44,766 nucleotides of DNA from Allobosea sp. (GCF_030694325.1 NZ_JAUXYO010000045.1:1-44766), one strand, 5' to 3'. Counted from the first letter of the stretch, positions 25,201 to 36,159 are shown. The notes: generated from the letters alone by a model not told the origin. Numbers and translations are program-made.

Positions 25201-25343
25201 GCTGATGCGGCAGGCTTCGCGCGGCTGTATGGCGCCGGCGATGGGGCTCGGACCCGCCACATCCCGCGTGATAGGCCGGAAGCGGCCTCGTATCGCTCCG
25301 ATGACTGCGCCGACCGCTGCCCTATGGTCCCCGCCGGCTTCGC

Positions 25344-26672
25344 TCAGATCTCCCTGTTGTCCAAGGCGCGATACAGCGGCAGCGCCAGCGGGGCGATGCG
25401 GCGGATGAGGCCACGCATCGGCTGGGCCTTCGGCTCCGACAGCGGCAGGCCGAGCGTCTGCAACGGCGCCCCTTGCGTCGCCCGCGCCAGTTCCCGCCCG
25501 AGCGAGACCGACAGCGCCACCGCCCGGCCATTGCAACCGACCCAGCCGAAGGCGTCCGGCCCCAGCCGGTGGATGCGCGGATAGCCCGGCACCTGGGGTT
25601 TCAGCACGTCGTCCGGCGTCATCCCGATATAGCCGGACCAGACATAGTCGAAGGAGACTTCGCCCAGCTGCGGCCACAGGCGCATCAACCGCTCGGCCAC
25701 CGGCTTGCGCAGATTGTCGCCGCCGGCACCGGGAAACACTGCCGCGCCGCCCGTCACCAGTCGGTTGCGCGCGTCCCAGCGGGCGAAATAGAGCTCGCGA
25801 TGGGTGTCGGACATGGCCTGGCGGTCGGGAATGACCGTCTTGGCGATGTTGTCGCTGATCGGCTTGGTCGCCATCTGCCAGGACAGGACGGGGACCACTT
25901 CGGCAGCGATCTCCGGAGCGAGACCGCTCTCGAATTCGTCCGTATAGGCGTTGGTCGCCAGCACCAGCGCCCGGGCCGTGACCGAGCCCCTGGCAGTCTT
26001 CACCAGCCAGCGGTCGCCCTGCCGCGTCATGCTGGCGACGGGGGAGCGGGCATAGATCACGGCGCCCAGCTTGAGCGCGACCACGGCGAGCCCCCGCGCC
26101 AGCGCGAGCGGGTTGATATGGCCGCCTGTGCGGTTCCAGAACCCTCCGAACCAGGCCTCCGAGCCCGTCATCCGCGCGGTCGCGGCCTTGTCGAGCAATT
26201 CGACCGGCGCGCCGATCGAAGACCATTCGCGCACCCGCTTCTCGGCCAGCTTGAAACGGCCCGGCGAATGCACCGGCTGGACCCAGCCCGCCTGCTCGGC
26301 TTCGGCGGGAATCTCGTATTTCCGGACGGTGTCGAACAGATATTGCGCGCTGTCGCGCAGCACAGCGTTGAAGCGCTCGCCGGCCTCGCCATGGCGCGCG
26401 ACCATGGCGGAGGGATCGTGCCCCGCGAGCGTGGGAATGACCTGGCCGTTGTTGCGGCCCGAGGCGCCCCAGCCCGGCTCGGCCGCCTCGACCACCACGA
26501 CCTCGACACCGGCCTCGCGCAGATGAATCGCCGTCGACAGGCCGGTGAAGCCGGCGCCGATCACCACCACATCGGCCTGAACATCGCCGTCCAGCGCGGA
26601 GAGCACCGGGCCGGCGGGCGCGGTCGCCGCCCAGAGCGAGGGCGGCCAGGTGACGGGGGCGGAGGCGGACAT
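25344..26672 (-). CDS. DAO-family FAD-dependent oxidoreductase
   Basis: 442 residues from the ATG of MSASAPVTWPPSLW; the 50-residue extension upstream is poorly conserved-looking and was rejected. The ADP-binding fold is VIGAGFTGLSTAIHLREAG (Gly39-x-Gly41-x-x-Gly44) with the acidic strand end VVVVEA. Then come WGASGRNNGQVIPTL, GGHINPLALARGLAVVALKLGA, LVLATNAYTDEF and the C-terminal YPRIHRLGPDAFGWVGCNGRAVALS. This pattern matches gamma-glutamylputrescine oxidase/PuuB-like amine oxidases. It is a monocistronic minus-strand gene, convergent with region 2 and divergent from the VOC gene. Likely substrate an amine or amino acid. Confidence 0.9.
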   Translation of the reverse strand: MSASAPVTWPPSLWAATAPAGPVLSALDGDVQADVVVIGAGFTGLSTAIHLREAGVEVVVVEAAEPGWGASGRNNGQVIPTLAGHDPSAMVARHGEAGERFNAVLRDSAQYLFDTVRKYEIPAEAEQAGWVQPVHSPGRFKLAEKRVREWSSIGAPVELLDKAATARMTGSEAWFGGFWNRTGGHINPLALARGLAVVALKLGAVIYARSPVASMTRQGDRWLVKTARGSVTARALVLATNAYTDEFESGLAPEIAAEVVPVLSWQMATKPISDNIAKTVIPDRQAMSDTHRELYFARWDARNRLVTGGAAVFPGAGGDNLRKPVAERLMRLWPQLGEVSFDYVWSGYIGMTPDDVLKPQVPGYPRIHRLGPDAFGWVGCNGRAVALSVSLGRELARATQGAPLQTLGLPLSEPKAQPMRGLIRRIAPLALPLYRALDNREI

Positions 26673-26989
26673 GGGCTGAACTTCCCGAGGCGGCGACAGG
26701 GGCGCCGAGCCGGCGCCTCGAGCCATCCTTGCCATCTCGCGGCGCGGGCGCAAGGGGCGCCTTCTCGCGTCGAGAACAAGTGGAGTTGGATTTTCTCCTG
26801 AAGCGCGGCCTGGCGAATACATTGTTCTAAAATTATCGATATATCATTCCGAGCTTGGAATATTCATCCACGTCTCGCTATGTTTGCAGCGCAGCAGGGG
26901 GCTGTCGGGACGAAGCGACCAGGCGATTGCGCCTCGACCGCGCTTCGGCTGAACTCTCGCCCCTGTCGGCTTTCGTCCAAGGGTTCCCC
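26673..26989. other. AT-rich divergent intergenic region with a palindrome
   Basis: 317 bp without a credible gene, between the starts of the divergent FAD oxidoreductase and VOC genes. The stretch 26815-26870 is conspicuously AT-rich for this genome (around AAAATTATCGATATATCATT). It contains the near-palindrome ATTCCGAGCTTGGAAT (26846-26861). It probably holds both promoters and a regulator site, but no convincing -35/-10 pair could be fixed. Confidence 0.5.
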
Positions 26990-27841
26990 ATGTCGCTTCA
27001 GCACATCCTCGGCCTCGACCATGTCGTGGTCACCGTCCGCGATCTCGACGCCGCTGCCGCGCAATGGCGCGCGCTCGGCTTCACCGTCTCGCCGCGCGGC
27101 ACGCATTCGCCGATCCTCGGCACCGGCAACTACACGATCATGTTCGGCGAGGATTATGTCGAACTGCTCGGTATCCTGACCGAAACCGAGCAGAACAAGC
27201 CGACGCGCGACTATCTCGCCAAGCGCGAGGGCGTGGAGCGCGCCGCCTTCACCACGGATGATGCCGCCGCCGGCGCCGAGGAGTTGAAGAGCCGCGGCAT
27301 CGAAGCGCTGGGACCGATCCATTTCGGCCGCCCGGTCGAACTGCCGGGAGGCGGCACGGGCGAGGCGCGCTTCAACGTCTTCCGCTGGCCGCTCGGCGAG
27401 CAGCCCGGAGGCCTGCGCATCTTCGCCTGCCAGCATCTCACCCGCGAGACGGTCTGGATCCCCGAGTTGCTGGAGCACGCCAACGGCGCACAGCGGATCA
27501 TCCGTCTCGAAGTGCTGGCTGCCGATCCCTCGGCGGCCGCCGCCCATCTCGGCCGTCTGATCGACGAGCCAGCCCGCGCCGAGGGCGATGCCTGGCTGGT
27601 GCCGAGCGGCGGCAAGCGGGCCGACATCCTGTTCTACGATGCGTCAGCCTTCGCCAAGCGCTACCCGCAGGCCGTCCGTGACGGCGCTGCTCCGGAGGGC
27701 GCGGTGGCGCTGGTCGTGGCAACGACGGACATCGCCGCGGCGCAGGCCAGCCTCGGCGGAACCGCCACGGCCCATGACGGCGCGCTCAGCGTCCCGGCCA
27801 GCGCCGCCAACGGCATCGTCGTCAGCTTCCGCGCGCACTAG
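26990..27841 (+). CDS. VOC-superfamily (glyoxalase-like) protein
   Basis: 283 residues from the ATG of MSLQHILGLDHVVVTVRDLD; the longer frame upstream lies in the divergent promoter region. The N-terminal VOC module is LDHVVVTVRDLDAAAAQWRALGF followed by PRGTHSPILGTGNYTIMFGEDYVELLG. A second, degenerate module reads IRLEVLAADPSAAAAHLGRL. This arrangement fits the Glyoxalase_3-like group (PF13468-type). Metal ligands of the first module (His in LDHVV, Glu in YVELLG) are present. Activity could be isomerase, dioxygenase or lyase. It precedes the first oligopeptide-type receptor by 93 bp and may share its transcript. Confidence 0.85.
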   Translation: MSLQHILGLDHVVVTVRDLDAAAAQWRALGFTVSPRGTHSPILGTGNYTIMFGEDYVELLGILTETEQNKPTRDYLAKREGVERAAFTTDDAAAGAEELKSRGIEALGPIHFGRPVELPGGGTGEARFNVFRWPLGEQPGGLRIFACQHLTRETVWIPELLEHANGAQRIIRLEVLAADPSAAAAHLGRLIDEPARAEGDAWLVPSGGKRADILFYDASAFAKRYPQAVRDGAAPEGAVALVVATTDIAAAQASLGGTATAHDGALSVPASAANGIVVSFRAH

Positions 27842-27934
27842 CCCACCGGCCGCTGCCGGGAGCGGCGCCGTTGACGCCCGCTTCCCCCGCGCCCATCGTT
27901 TCCCTTCCATGACCGCAGGACCGAGGATCTTCCC

Positions 27935-29542
27935 ATGGACATGACCCGCCGCGCCGCGCTTCTGACCAGCGCCGCCATCGCCTCCAGCGTCGCCTTCCCG
28001 ATGCGCTCGCTGTTCGCGCAGGAGACGCCGCGCAAGGGCGGGGTCTTTACCGTCCATTACGGCGCCGAGCAGCGCCAGCTGAACCCGAGCCTCCAGGCCT
28101 CGACCGGCGTCTACATCATCGGCGGCAAGATCCAGGAGCAGCTCGTCGATCTCGACGCCGCCGGCAACCCGGTCGGTGTGCTCGCCACCAGCTGGGAGGC
28201 CGCGCCCGACGGCAAGACCATCACCTTCAAGCTGCGCGACGGCGTGAAGTGGCATGACGGCCGCCCCTTCACCTCCGCGGACGTGCAGTTCACTGCGATG
28301 GAGATGTGGAAGAAGATCCTCAACTACGGGACGACGCTGCAGCTCTTCCTCACCGCCGTCGACACGCCCGACCCGCTGACGGCGGTCTTCCGCTATGAGC
28401 GGCCGATGCCGCTGAACCTGCTGCTGCGCGCCCTGCCCGATCTCGGCTACATCTCGCCGCGCCATATCTACGAGGGCAAGGGCGACATCCGCCAGAATCC
28501 GGCCAATCTCGCGCCGATCGGCACCGGCCCGTTCAAATTCGTCACCTATGAGCGCGGCCAGCACGTCATCGCCGACCGCAATGCCGACTACTGGCGCCCG
28601 AATGCGCCCCATCTCGACCGCATCGTCTGGCGGGTCGTCACCGACCGCGCCGCCGCGGCCGCCCAGATGGAGGCCGGCCAGATCCATTACAGCCCCTTCT
28701 CGGGCCTGACGATCTCGGACGCGGCCCGGCTCGGCAAGGACCCGCGCTTCATCGTCTCGACCAAGGGCAACGAGGGCAACGCCCGCACCAACACGATCGA
28801 GTTCAACTTCCGCCGCAAGGAGCTGGCCGACATCCGGGTGCGCCGCGCCATCGCGCATGCGCTCGACATCCCCTTCTTCATCGAGAATTTCCTCGGCGAC
28901 TTCGCCAAGCGCGGCACGGGCCCGGTGCCCTCGGTCTCGACGGATTTCTACCCGGCCGACAACGGCCCGCAGTACCCCTTCGACAAGAAGCGCGCCGCAG
29001 CCCTGCTCGACGAGGCCGGCTTCAAGGCCGGCGCCGGCGGCACCCGCTTCTCCTTACGCCTGCTGCCGGCGCCTTGGGGCGAGGACATCACCCTGTTTGC
29101 CACCTTCATCCAGCAGTCGCTGGCCGATGTCGGCATCCGGGTCGAGGTCGTCAGGACCGATGGCGGTGGCTACCTGAAGCAGGTCTATGACGACCATGCC
29201 TTCGACCTCGCCACCGGCTGGCACCAGTACCGCAACGACCCGGCCGTCTCGACCACGGTCTGGTACCGCTCGGGCCAGCCCAAGGGTGCGCCCTGGACCA
29301 ACCAGTGGGGTTGGGCCAACCCGCAGATGGACAAGATCATCGACGACGCGGCCACCGAGGTCGACGTCGCCAAGCGCAAGGCGCTCTATGGCGACTTCGT
29401 CCGCCTGGCCAACACCGAGATCCCGATCTGGACGCCGATCGAGCAGATCTTCCTGACCGCGATCAGCGCAAAGGCGCGCAACCACTCCAATACTCCGCGA
29501 TGGGGCTCGAGCTCCTGGCACGATCTGTGGTTGGCAGAGTGA
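27935..29542 (+). CDS. Dipeptide/oligopeptide-type ABC transporter substrate-binding protein (system 1)
   Basis: 535 residues of the SBP_bac_5 family. The N-terminus MDMTRRAALLTSAAIASS has a twin-arginine-like RR followed by a hydrophobic stretch, ending around SLFAQE, so export by Tat is possible. Family landmarks are ASTGVYIIGGKIQEQLVDLD, GKTITFKLRDGVKWHDGRPFTS, IGTGPFKFVTYERGQ and VRRAIAHALDIPFFIENF. It precedes two permeases and a double ATPase and is the receptor of the first importer. Nearby amidohydrolases suggest a non-peptide ligand. A palindromic repeat follows its stop. Confidence 0.93.
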   Translation: MDMTRRAALLTSAAIASSVAFPMRSLFAQETPRKGGVFTVHYGAEQRQLNPSLQASTGVYIIGGKIQEQLVDLDAAGNPVGVLATSWEAAPDGKTITFKLRDGVKWHDGRPFTSADVQFTAMEMWKKILNYGTTLQLFLTAVDTPDPLTAVFRYERPMPLNLLLRALPDLGYISPRHIYEGKGDIRQNPANLAPIGTGPFKFVTYERGQHVIADRNADYWRPNAPHLDRIVWRVVTDRAAAAAQMEAGQIHYSPFSGLTISDAARLGKDPRFIVSTKGNEGNARTNTIEFNFRRKELADIRVRRAIAHALDIPFFIENFLGDFAKRGTGPVPSVSTDFYPADNGPQYPFDKKRAAALLDEAGFKAGAGGTRFSLRLLPAPWGEDITLFATFIQQSLADVGIRVEVVRTDGGGYLKQVYDDHAFDLATGWHQYRNDPAVSTTVWYRSGQPKGAPWTNQWGWANPQMDKIIDDAATEVDVAKRKALYGDFVRLANTEIPIWTPIEQIFLTAISAKARNHSNTPRWGSSSWHDLWLAE

Positions 29543-29552
29543 GAACCACGCC

Positions 29553-29646
29553 GTCATCCCGGGCTTGACCCGGGATCCATCGAAGGCCTCCGGAGCTCTA
29601 CGATGGATCCCGGATCGGCGCGGCTCCGCCGCTTGTCCGGGATGAC
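29553..29646. repeat. Palindromic intergenic repeat, GTCATCCCGG type
   Basis: Outer arms GTCATCCCGG (29553-29562) and CCGGGATGAC (29637-29646), and an inner perfect pair CGGGATCCATCG (29571-29582) / CGATGGATCCCG (29601-29612). It separates receptor and permease genes of importer 1 and could stabilise or attenuate the transcript. Same family as 16623-16770. Confidence 0.8.
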
Positions 29647-29703
29647 TCAGTGTTTCTGCGACAAATCGGAAAGCTGTAGGCTCCGCGAAATGAACTTCAC
29701 GCC

Positions 29704-30681
29704 ATGCGTATCCTGACCCTTGCGGGGCGGCGTCTGGCCGCCTCGATCCCGACGCTGCTGCTGATCCTGATCGGGGTCTTCGTACTGCTGCAATTCGCGC
29801 CGGGCGACACGGTCGATGCGCTGATGGCGCAGATGGGCGGCGGCGATGCCGAGACCGCCAAGCAGCTGCGCCAGTATTACGGGCTCGACGTCTCGGCCTG
29901 GGCGCAACTCGGCAACTATCTCTGGCGGCTGGTGCGGCTCGATCTCGGCTTCTCCGCGATCTACGGCAAGCCCGTCGCGACCGTCATCGCCGAGCGCCTG
30001 CCGGCGACGATCCTGCTGATGACGGCGTCGCTCTCGCTCGCCTTCTTCTTCGGGCTGATCTTCGGCGTCATCGCCGCGCGCGGCGTCAACCGCTGGCCCG
30101 ACACGCTGATCTCGACGCTCGGCCTCGTGTTCTACGCCATGCCGACCTTCTGGTTCGGGCTCATGGCGATCGTCGTGTTCGCGATCTACCTGCAATGGCT
30201 GCCCGCCGGCGGCTTCGAGGATATCACGGTGGGTCTGACGGGCTTTGCGCGCACGCTCGACATCGCCCGCCATCTCGTGCTGCCGACGCTGACGCTCGGC
30301 CTGTTCTACATGGCGATCTACCTGCGCATCATGCGCGGCTCGATGCTGGAGGTGCTGACGCTCGATTTCGTCCGCACGGCGCGCGCCAAGGGCATGGACG
30401 AAACGCGCGTCGTCGTACGCCATGTCCTGCGCAACGCGCTCCTGCCGATGGTGACGCTGATCGGCCTGCAGGCCGGCACGATGCTCGGTGGCTCGGTCGT
30501 CGTCGAGAGCGTGTTCTCGCTGCCGGGGCTCGGCCGCCTCGCCTATGAATCGGTGATCCAGCGCGACCTCAACACGCTGCTCGGCATCGTCTTCGTCTCC
30601 GCGCTGCTGGTCATCACCGTCAATTTCATCGTCGACCTGCTCTACGCCCGGCTCGACCCGCGCATCACGACGGGGAGCTGA
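29704..30681 (+). CDS. DppB-type ABC transporter permease (system 1)
   Basis: 325 residues of the BPD_transp_1 DppB/OppB branch. The first membrane helix (RRLAASIPTLLLILIGVFVLLQF) is followed by a long periplasmic loop, then five further helices. The EAA loop that docks to the ATPase is FVRTARAKGMDETRVVVRHVLRNALLPMVTLIG. The end LLYARLDPRI is the standard DppB ending. The start has only a weak ribosome site (AACTTCACGCC), consistent with reading from the upstream receptor transcript through the repeat. Confidence 0.93.
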   Translation: MRILTLAGRRLAASIPTLLLILIGVFVLLQFAPGDTVDALMAQMGGGDAETAKQLRQYYGLDVSAWAQLGNYLWRLVRLDLGFSAIYGKPVATVIAERLPATILLMTASLSLAFFFGLIFGVIAARGVNRWPDTLISTLGLVFYAMPTFWFGLMAIVVFAIYLQWLPAGGFEDITVGLTGFARTLDIARHLVLPTLTLGLFYMAIYLRIMRGSMLEVLTLDFVRTARAKGMDETRVVVRHVLRNALLPMVTLIGLQAGTMLGGSVVVESVFSLPGLGRLAYESVIQRDLNTLLGIVFVSALLVITVNFIVDLLYARLDPRITTGS

Positions 30682-30685
30682 CGCG

Positions 30686-31512
30686 ATGTCCTTCCTGAAG
30701 CTCTATTTTCGCAGCCCGCCGGCGGTCATTGGCCTCCTACTCCTGATTTTCGTGCTCGCCATGGCCGTCAGCGCAGACTGGCTCTATCCGCGCGACCCGC
30801 TGGCGCTCGCCGGGCGGCCGCTGATCTGGCCGTTCGCCAATCCCCGCTTCCTGCTCGGCACCGACAATTCCGGCCGCGACATCGCCGCGCAGATCTTCCA
30901 CGGCGCGCGCATCTCGCTGCTGATCGGCCTGGTCGCGACGATCATCTCCGTCATGATCGGCATCACCATCGGCGCCGTCGCCGGCTATTACGGCGACTGG
31001 GTCGACACCGTGCTGATGCGCGTCACGGAGGCCTTCCAGACCCTGCCGAACTTCATCCTGCTGCTGGTCCTCGTCGCCGTCTTCGGCTCCACCATCACCA
31101 CGGTCACGGTCGCGATCGGCATCGTCTCCTGGCCGGCCTCGGCAAGGTTGACGCGGGCCGAATTCCTGTCGCTGCGCAACCGCGAATTCGTCCAGGCCGG
31201 CCGCACGCTCGGCTTGCGCGACGTGAAACTGATCTTCGGCGAAATCCTGCCCAACGCCCTGCCCCCCGTCATCGTCTATGCCAGCGTCGTCATGGCGATC
31301 GCGATCCTGCTCGAAAGCGCGCTCGCCTTCCTCAAGCTGTCTGACCCCAATGTCGCCTCCTGGGGCAATCTGATCGGCGCCGGGCGCGACGTCTTGCGGG
31401 TGCAATGGTACGTCTCCGCCATTCCCGGGGTCGCCATCCTCGTCACCGTGCTCGCCGTCTCGCTCGTCGGGCAGGGGCTGAACGATGCGCTGAACCCGAG
31501 GCTGAAGGGCCG

Positions 31513-31516
<4 letters not shown>
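30686..31516 (+). CDS. DppC-type ABC transporter permease (system 1)
   Basis: 276 residues. The DppC landmarks are an N-terminal helix (IGLLLLIFVLAMAVSADWLY), then NPRFLLGTDNSGRDIAAQIFHGARISLLIGLVA and GYYGDWVDTVLMRVTEAFQTLP. The EAA loop is EFVQAGRTLGLRDVKLIFGEILPNALPPVIV, and the C-terminus is LNDALNPRLKGR. Starts 4 bp after the DppB-type stop and overlaps the ATPase gene by ATGA, so the three are translationally coupled. Confidence 0.93.
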
Positions 31517-33135
<1,619 letters not shown>

Positions 33136-33457
33136 GGGCACCGACGCGAGAGGCTGACGGGCAGCAGGCCGATTTGCGGTTCGCGCGATGCGCAAGCCGC
33201 ACAATGTCCCGGCTTCCTCGTCGCCGCACGTTTCGATCGTCCTCGACCCTAGCCAAGACGTTCTTCGGGCGGCTGTGCGCCGGCGACGGACGCAACGGAC
33301 TTGCCCGAAAACCACCTTCCTGCATCGACGGTTTCTCGAACGCGTCTCAAGACCACTGCTTCAATCGGCATTTGCCACAGCTTGCAGGACGAGGCGCGTT
33401 TGAGCGATTGCGCCGCTTTCGACTTGGCGATTGAATGGAGGTTTGTGAATCCAACGC
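33136..33457 (+). other. Intergenic region between importer 1 and the amidohydrolase trio
   Basis: 322 bp. Short overlapping reading frames here have no recognisable family motifs and no good ribosome sites. A hairpin lies at 33175-33201. GGAGG at 33437-33441 is the only strong ribosome-like site, but no in-frame start at the right distance follows it. A decayed gene cannot be excluded. Confidence 0.4.
33175..33201 (+). terminator. Hairpin 40 bp after the importer 1 ATPase gene
   Basis: TGCGGTTCGCGC pairs with GCGCAAGCCGCA around a GAT loop, with one wobble and one mismatch in a 12-bp stem. No T run follows. It may end the importer 1 transcript with help from Rho, or be a processing hairpin. 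Confidence 0.35.
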
Positions 33458-34672
33458 TTGAGAAACGTGTCCGATTTGATCGATCCGAAGGGTGGCGCCC
33501 TTGTCATCGCCAACGCCCGCACGCCGAATGGGATGCCGCTCGATCTGTGTCTCGAAGGGGGGCTGATCTCTTCGTTCGCCCCCCGCGACGATCAGGGTTC
33601 CCCAGGCGTGGAGCGCCTCGACGCCGGCGGGCGTATCGCATTGCCTGGCCTGATCGAGGCTCACACCCATCTCGACAAGAATTTCATCGGCCTGCCCTGG
33701 GTCCGCAATGAAACGACTTCCGTGCGGGCCGAGCGGATCGTCAATGAGCGCAGGCTCAAGCGCGAACTGGGGGTCGACGCAGGTCTTCAGGCCGAACGTC
33801 AGCTCGCCTTGGCCCTCGCCCATGGCACGACGCATGTCCGCAGCCATGTCGATGTCGATCCCGAGGTCGGGCTCGAGAGCATCAAGGGGGTGATCGCGGC
33901 ACGCGAGGCTTTCCGGGGCCGTGTCGATGTCGAGATCGTCGCCTTCCCGCAAAGCGGCTGCCTGGTCTGGCCCGGCGTGGCAGCGCTGATGGAGGAGGCT
34001 CTGAGGCTCGGGGCAGACGTCGTCGGGGGCATCGACCCCGGCACGATCGACCGTGATCCCGTCGCCCATCTCGATCTCGTCTTCGGCCTCGCCGCTCGCC
34101 ATGGCAAGCCAGTCGACATTCATCTCCACGAGCCCGACGAACTCGGCGCCTTCTGCCTCGAACTGATGGCCGAGCGAACCAGGGCGCTCGGCATGCAGGG
34201 CCGCGTGATGGCGAGCCATGCCTATTGCCTGGGTGCGCTCCCAGAGAAGCGGCTCGCAACTCTGCTCGACACGATGGCACAGGCCGGTGTCGCGGTGATG
34301 ACCGCCGGCCCTCCCGGCATGCCCGCCCCTTCCGTGCAGCGGCTGCGTGCAGCAGGCGTCGGGGTCTGCGTCGGCACCGACGCGGTCCGCGGCTTCTTCG
34401 TGCCCTATGGCAGCGGCGACATGATCGAACGGCTGGCGCGCGTCACCGAGCGCAACGGCATGAGCCGCGACGAGGATCTCGAAGCCGCCTTCGGCCTGAT
34501 CACGACCGAGTCGGCTGCGGCGCTGGGCGTTCCCGATTACGGCCTGCATGTCGGCGCGAAGGCCGATCTCGTCCTTCTCGAGGCCGAAACCCTGGCGCAG
34601 GCTCTGATCGAGCCGCCGCGCGATCGCATCGTGATCAAGGGTGGTGCAATCGTTGCAGGGACGCCGGCATGA
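33458..34672 (+). CDS. Amidohydrolase, cytosine deaminase-like (COG0402)
   Basis: 404 residues if started at the TTG of 33458; the GTG at 33467 (VSDLIDPKGG) is an equally credible start. The TIM-barrel metal motif is EAHTHLDKNFIG (HxH). Further landmarks are VDIHLHEPDELGAF, MASHAYCLG and VGTDAVRGFFVPYGSGDM, the last very close to the cytosine deaminase SDxxRDxxxPYGxGDM motif. Family members deaminate cytosine, creatinine-like or other ring amidines. It overlaps the next amidohydrolase by ATGA. A role in processing the compound imported by either adjacent Dpp-type system is inferred from context. Confidence 0.88.
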   Translation: MRNVSDLIDPKGGALVIANARTPNGMPLDLCLEGGLISSFAPRDDQGSPGVERLDAGGRIALPGLIEAHTHLDKNFIGLPWVRNETTSVRAERIVNERRLKRELGVDAGLQAERQLALALAHGTTHVRSHVDVDPEVGLESIKGVIAAREAFRGRVDVEIVAFPQSGCLVWPGVAALMEEALRLGADVVGGIDPGTIDRDPVAHLDLVFGLAARHGKPVDIHLHEPDELGAFCLELMAERTRALGMQGRVMASHAYCLGALPEKRLATLLDTMAQAGVAVMTAGPPGMPAPSVQRLRAAGVGVCVGTDAVRGFFVPYGSGDMIERLARVTERNGMSRDEDLEAAFGLITTESAAALGVPDYGLHVGAKADLVLLEAETLAQALIEPPRDRIVIKGGAIVAGTPA

Positions 34673-36159
34673 GCTTGGCTGCACCCTCAAACGGTCGGAC
34701 GCTCGTCAGCGGCCGCTGGGTCGTCGGCCATCGCGGCGGCCGGCATGTGCTGATCGAGCGGGGCGAGGTCGTGTTCGAAGGCGGCGAGATCGTCTTCGTC
34801 GGGCACGGCTTCCCCGGAGAGGTAACCCGCCGCATCGAGCGGCCCGACGCCCTAATCGCGCCGGGCTTCATCGATCTCGATGCGGTCTGCGACCTCGACA
34901 CCGCCGTGCTGAGCCTCGACAACACACCCTCCTGGCGCAAGGGCCGGATCTGGCCGACGAGCTATGTCGCGCGTGGCCCCTACGAGATGTACGGCCCCGA
35001 GGAACTCGCCTTCCAGAAGCGCTACGGGCTGGCGCAGCTGCTGCGCAACGGCATCACCACGGCGTTGCCCATCGCCTCCCTGTTCTATCGCGAATGGGGC
35101 GAGACCTCTGCGGAGTTCGCCGCAGCGGCGCAGGCGGCGGAGGAGCTCGGGCTGCGCGTCTATCTCGGCCCGGCCTATCGCAGTGGCCACACCCAGGTCG
35201 ACGAGGCCGGCACGGTCAGCCTGTTCATGGACGAAGCGCGCGGGCTCGCCGGGCTCGACGAGGCGATCCGCTTCTGCCGCGACATGGAAGGTCGTGCCGG
35301 CGGGCGGGTCCGGACCATGCTGGCGCCGGACCGGATCGAGAGCTGCACGCCCGAGCTTCTGCGCCGCACCGCGGCCGCAGCGCGCGATCTCGACGTGCCG
35401 CTGCGGCTGCACTGCCACCAGTCGCGCTTCGAAGTCGAGACGGTGATGCGGCTGCACGGGCTCTCGCCGACCGCCTGGCTCGCCAGCCTCGCCGTGCTGG
35501 GGCCGCATGTGCTGCTGCCGCATTTCACCGATTTCCCGAGCGTCGGCGGGGTCTCGACGCGCGAAGCGGACCTCGCGACGCTCCTCGCCGCCGATGCGAC
35601 GGTCGTCCATTGCCCGGTGGTGATGGCGCGCAACGGCGCGGCGCTCGCCGGGCTGTCGGATCTCGTTGCGCGGGGCCTGCGCATCGGGCTCGGCACCGAC
35701 ACCTGGCCGCCCGACATGATCCTCAACATGCAGGTCGGCCTGATGCTGGGGCGGGTGGTGGCCGGCTCGGTCAGCCAGCCGAGCAGCGCGCAACTGTTCG
35801 ATGCTGCGACTTCGGCCGGGGCTGACGCGCTCGGCCGCCCCGATCTCGGGCGGCTGATGCCCGGCGCACGGGCCGATCTGATCGCGATCGATTTCGGGCA
35901 TGACCGCATCGGGCAGGTGATCGACCCGATCCAGACCTTGATGCAGTCCAGCGCGGGGCGCGACGTCACAGATGCCTTCGTGGAGGGGCGCCATGTGCTG
36001 GTGGCGGGCGAACTCCCAGGCTTCGATGCGGCTGCCGGCCATCTCCGGGCCCAGCAGCAGTTCGACGGCCTGATCGCGAAGTACCCGGAGAGGACCTGGG
36101 GGCATCCGCCGGTCTCGGAGATCTTCCAGCCGACCTACCCCGTCGTGCCCGCGCCGTGA
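34669..36159 (+). CDS. Amidohydrolase-family protein lacking the HxH metal motif
   Basis: 496 residues from the ATG overlapping the previous stop. The barrel fold is recognisable: RPDALIAPGFIDLD (strand 1), PLRLHCHQSRFEVETV (strand 5), HVLLPHFTDFP (strand 6) and IGLGTDTWPPDM (strand 8 Asp), then ARADLIAIDF at the composite end domain. Where other members have HxH, this one has Asp71-Ala-Val73 (FIDLDAV). Strands 5, 6 and 8 keep His, His and Asp. Either metal binding differs or the protein is non-classical. It is coupled by overlap to amidohydrolases on both sides, so a heteromeric or sequential role is possible. Confidence 0.82.
   Translation: MSLAAPSNGRTLVSGRWVVGHRGGRHVLIERGEVVFEGGEIVFVGHGFPGEVTRRIERPDALIAPGFIDLDAVCDLDTAVLSLDNTPSWRKGRIWPTSYVARGPYEMYGPEELAFQKRYGLAQLLRNGITTALPIASLFYREWGETSAEFAAAAQAAEELGLRVYLGPAYRSGHTQVDEAGTVSLFMDEARGLAGLDEAIRFCRDMEGRAGGRVRTMLAPDRIESCTPELLRRTAAAARDLDVPLRLHCHQSRFEVETVMRLHGLSPTAWLASLAVLGPHVLLPHFTDFPSVGGVSTREADLATLLAADATVVHCPVVMARNGAALAGLSDLVARGLRIGLGTDTWPPDMILNMQVGLMLGRVVAGSVSQPSSAQLFDAATSAGADALGRPDLGRLMPGARADLIAIDFGHDRIGQVIDPIQTLMQSSAGRDVTDAFVEGRHVLVAGELPGFDAAAGHLRAQQQFDGLIAKYPERTWGHPPVSEIFQPTYPVVPAP

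Noticed and set aside
33188-33403. Small ORFs in the 33136-33457 gap
   Set aside because: No ribosome site, no recognisable motif, and several overlapping frames of similar length.
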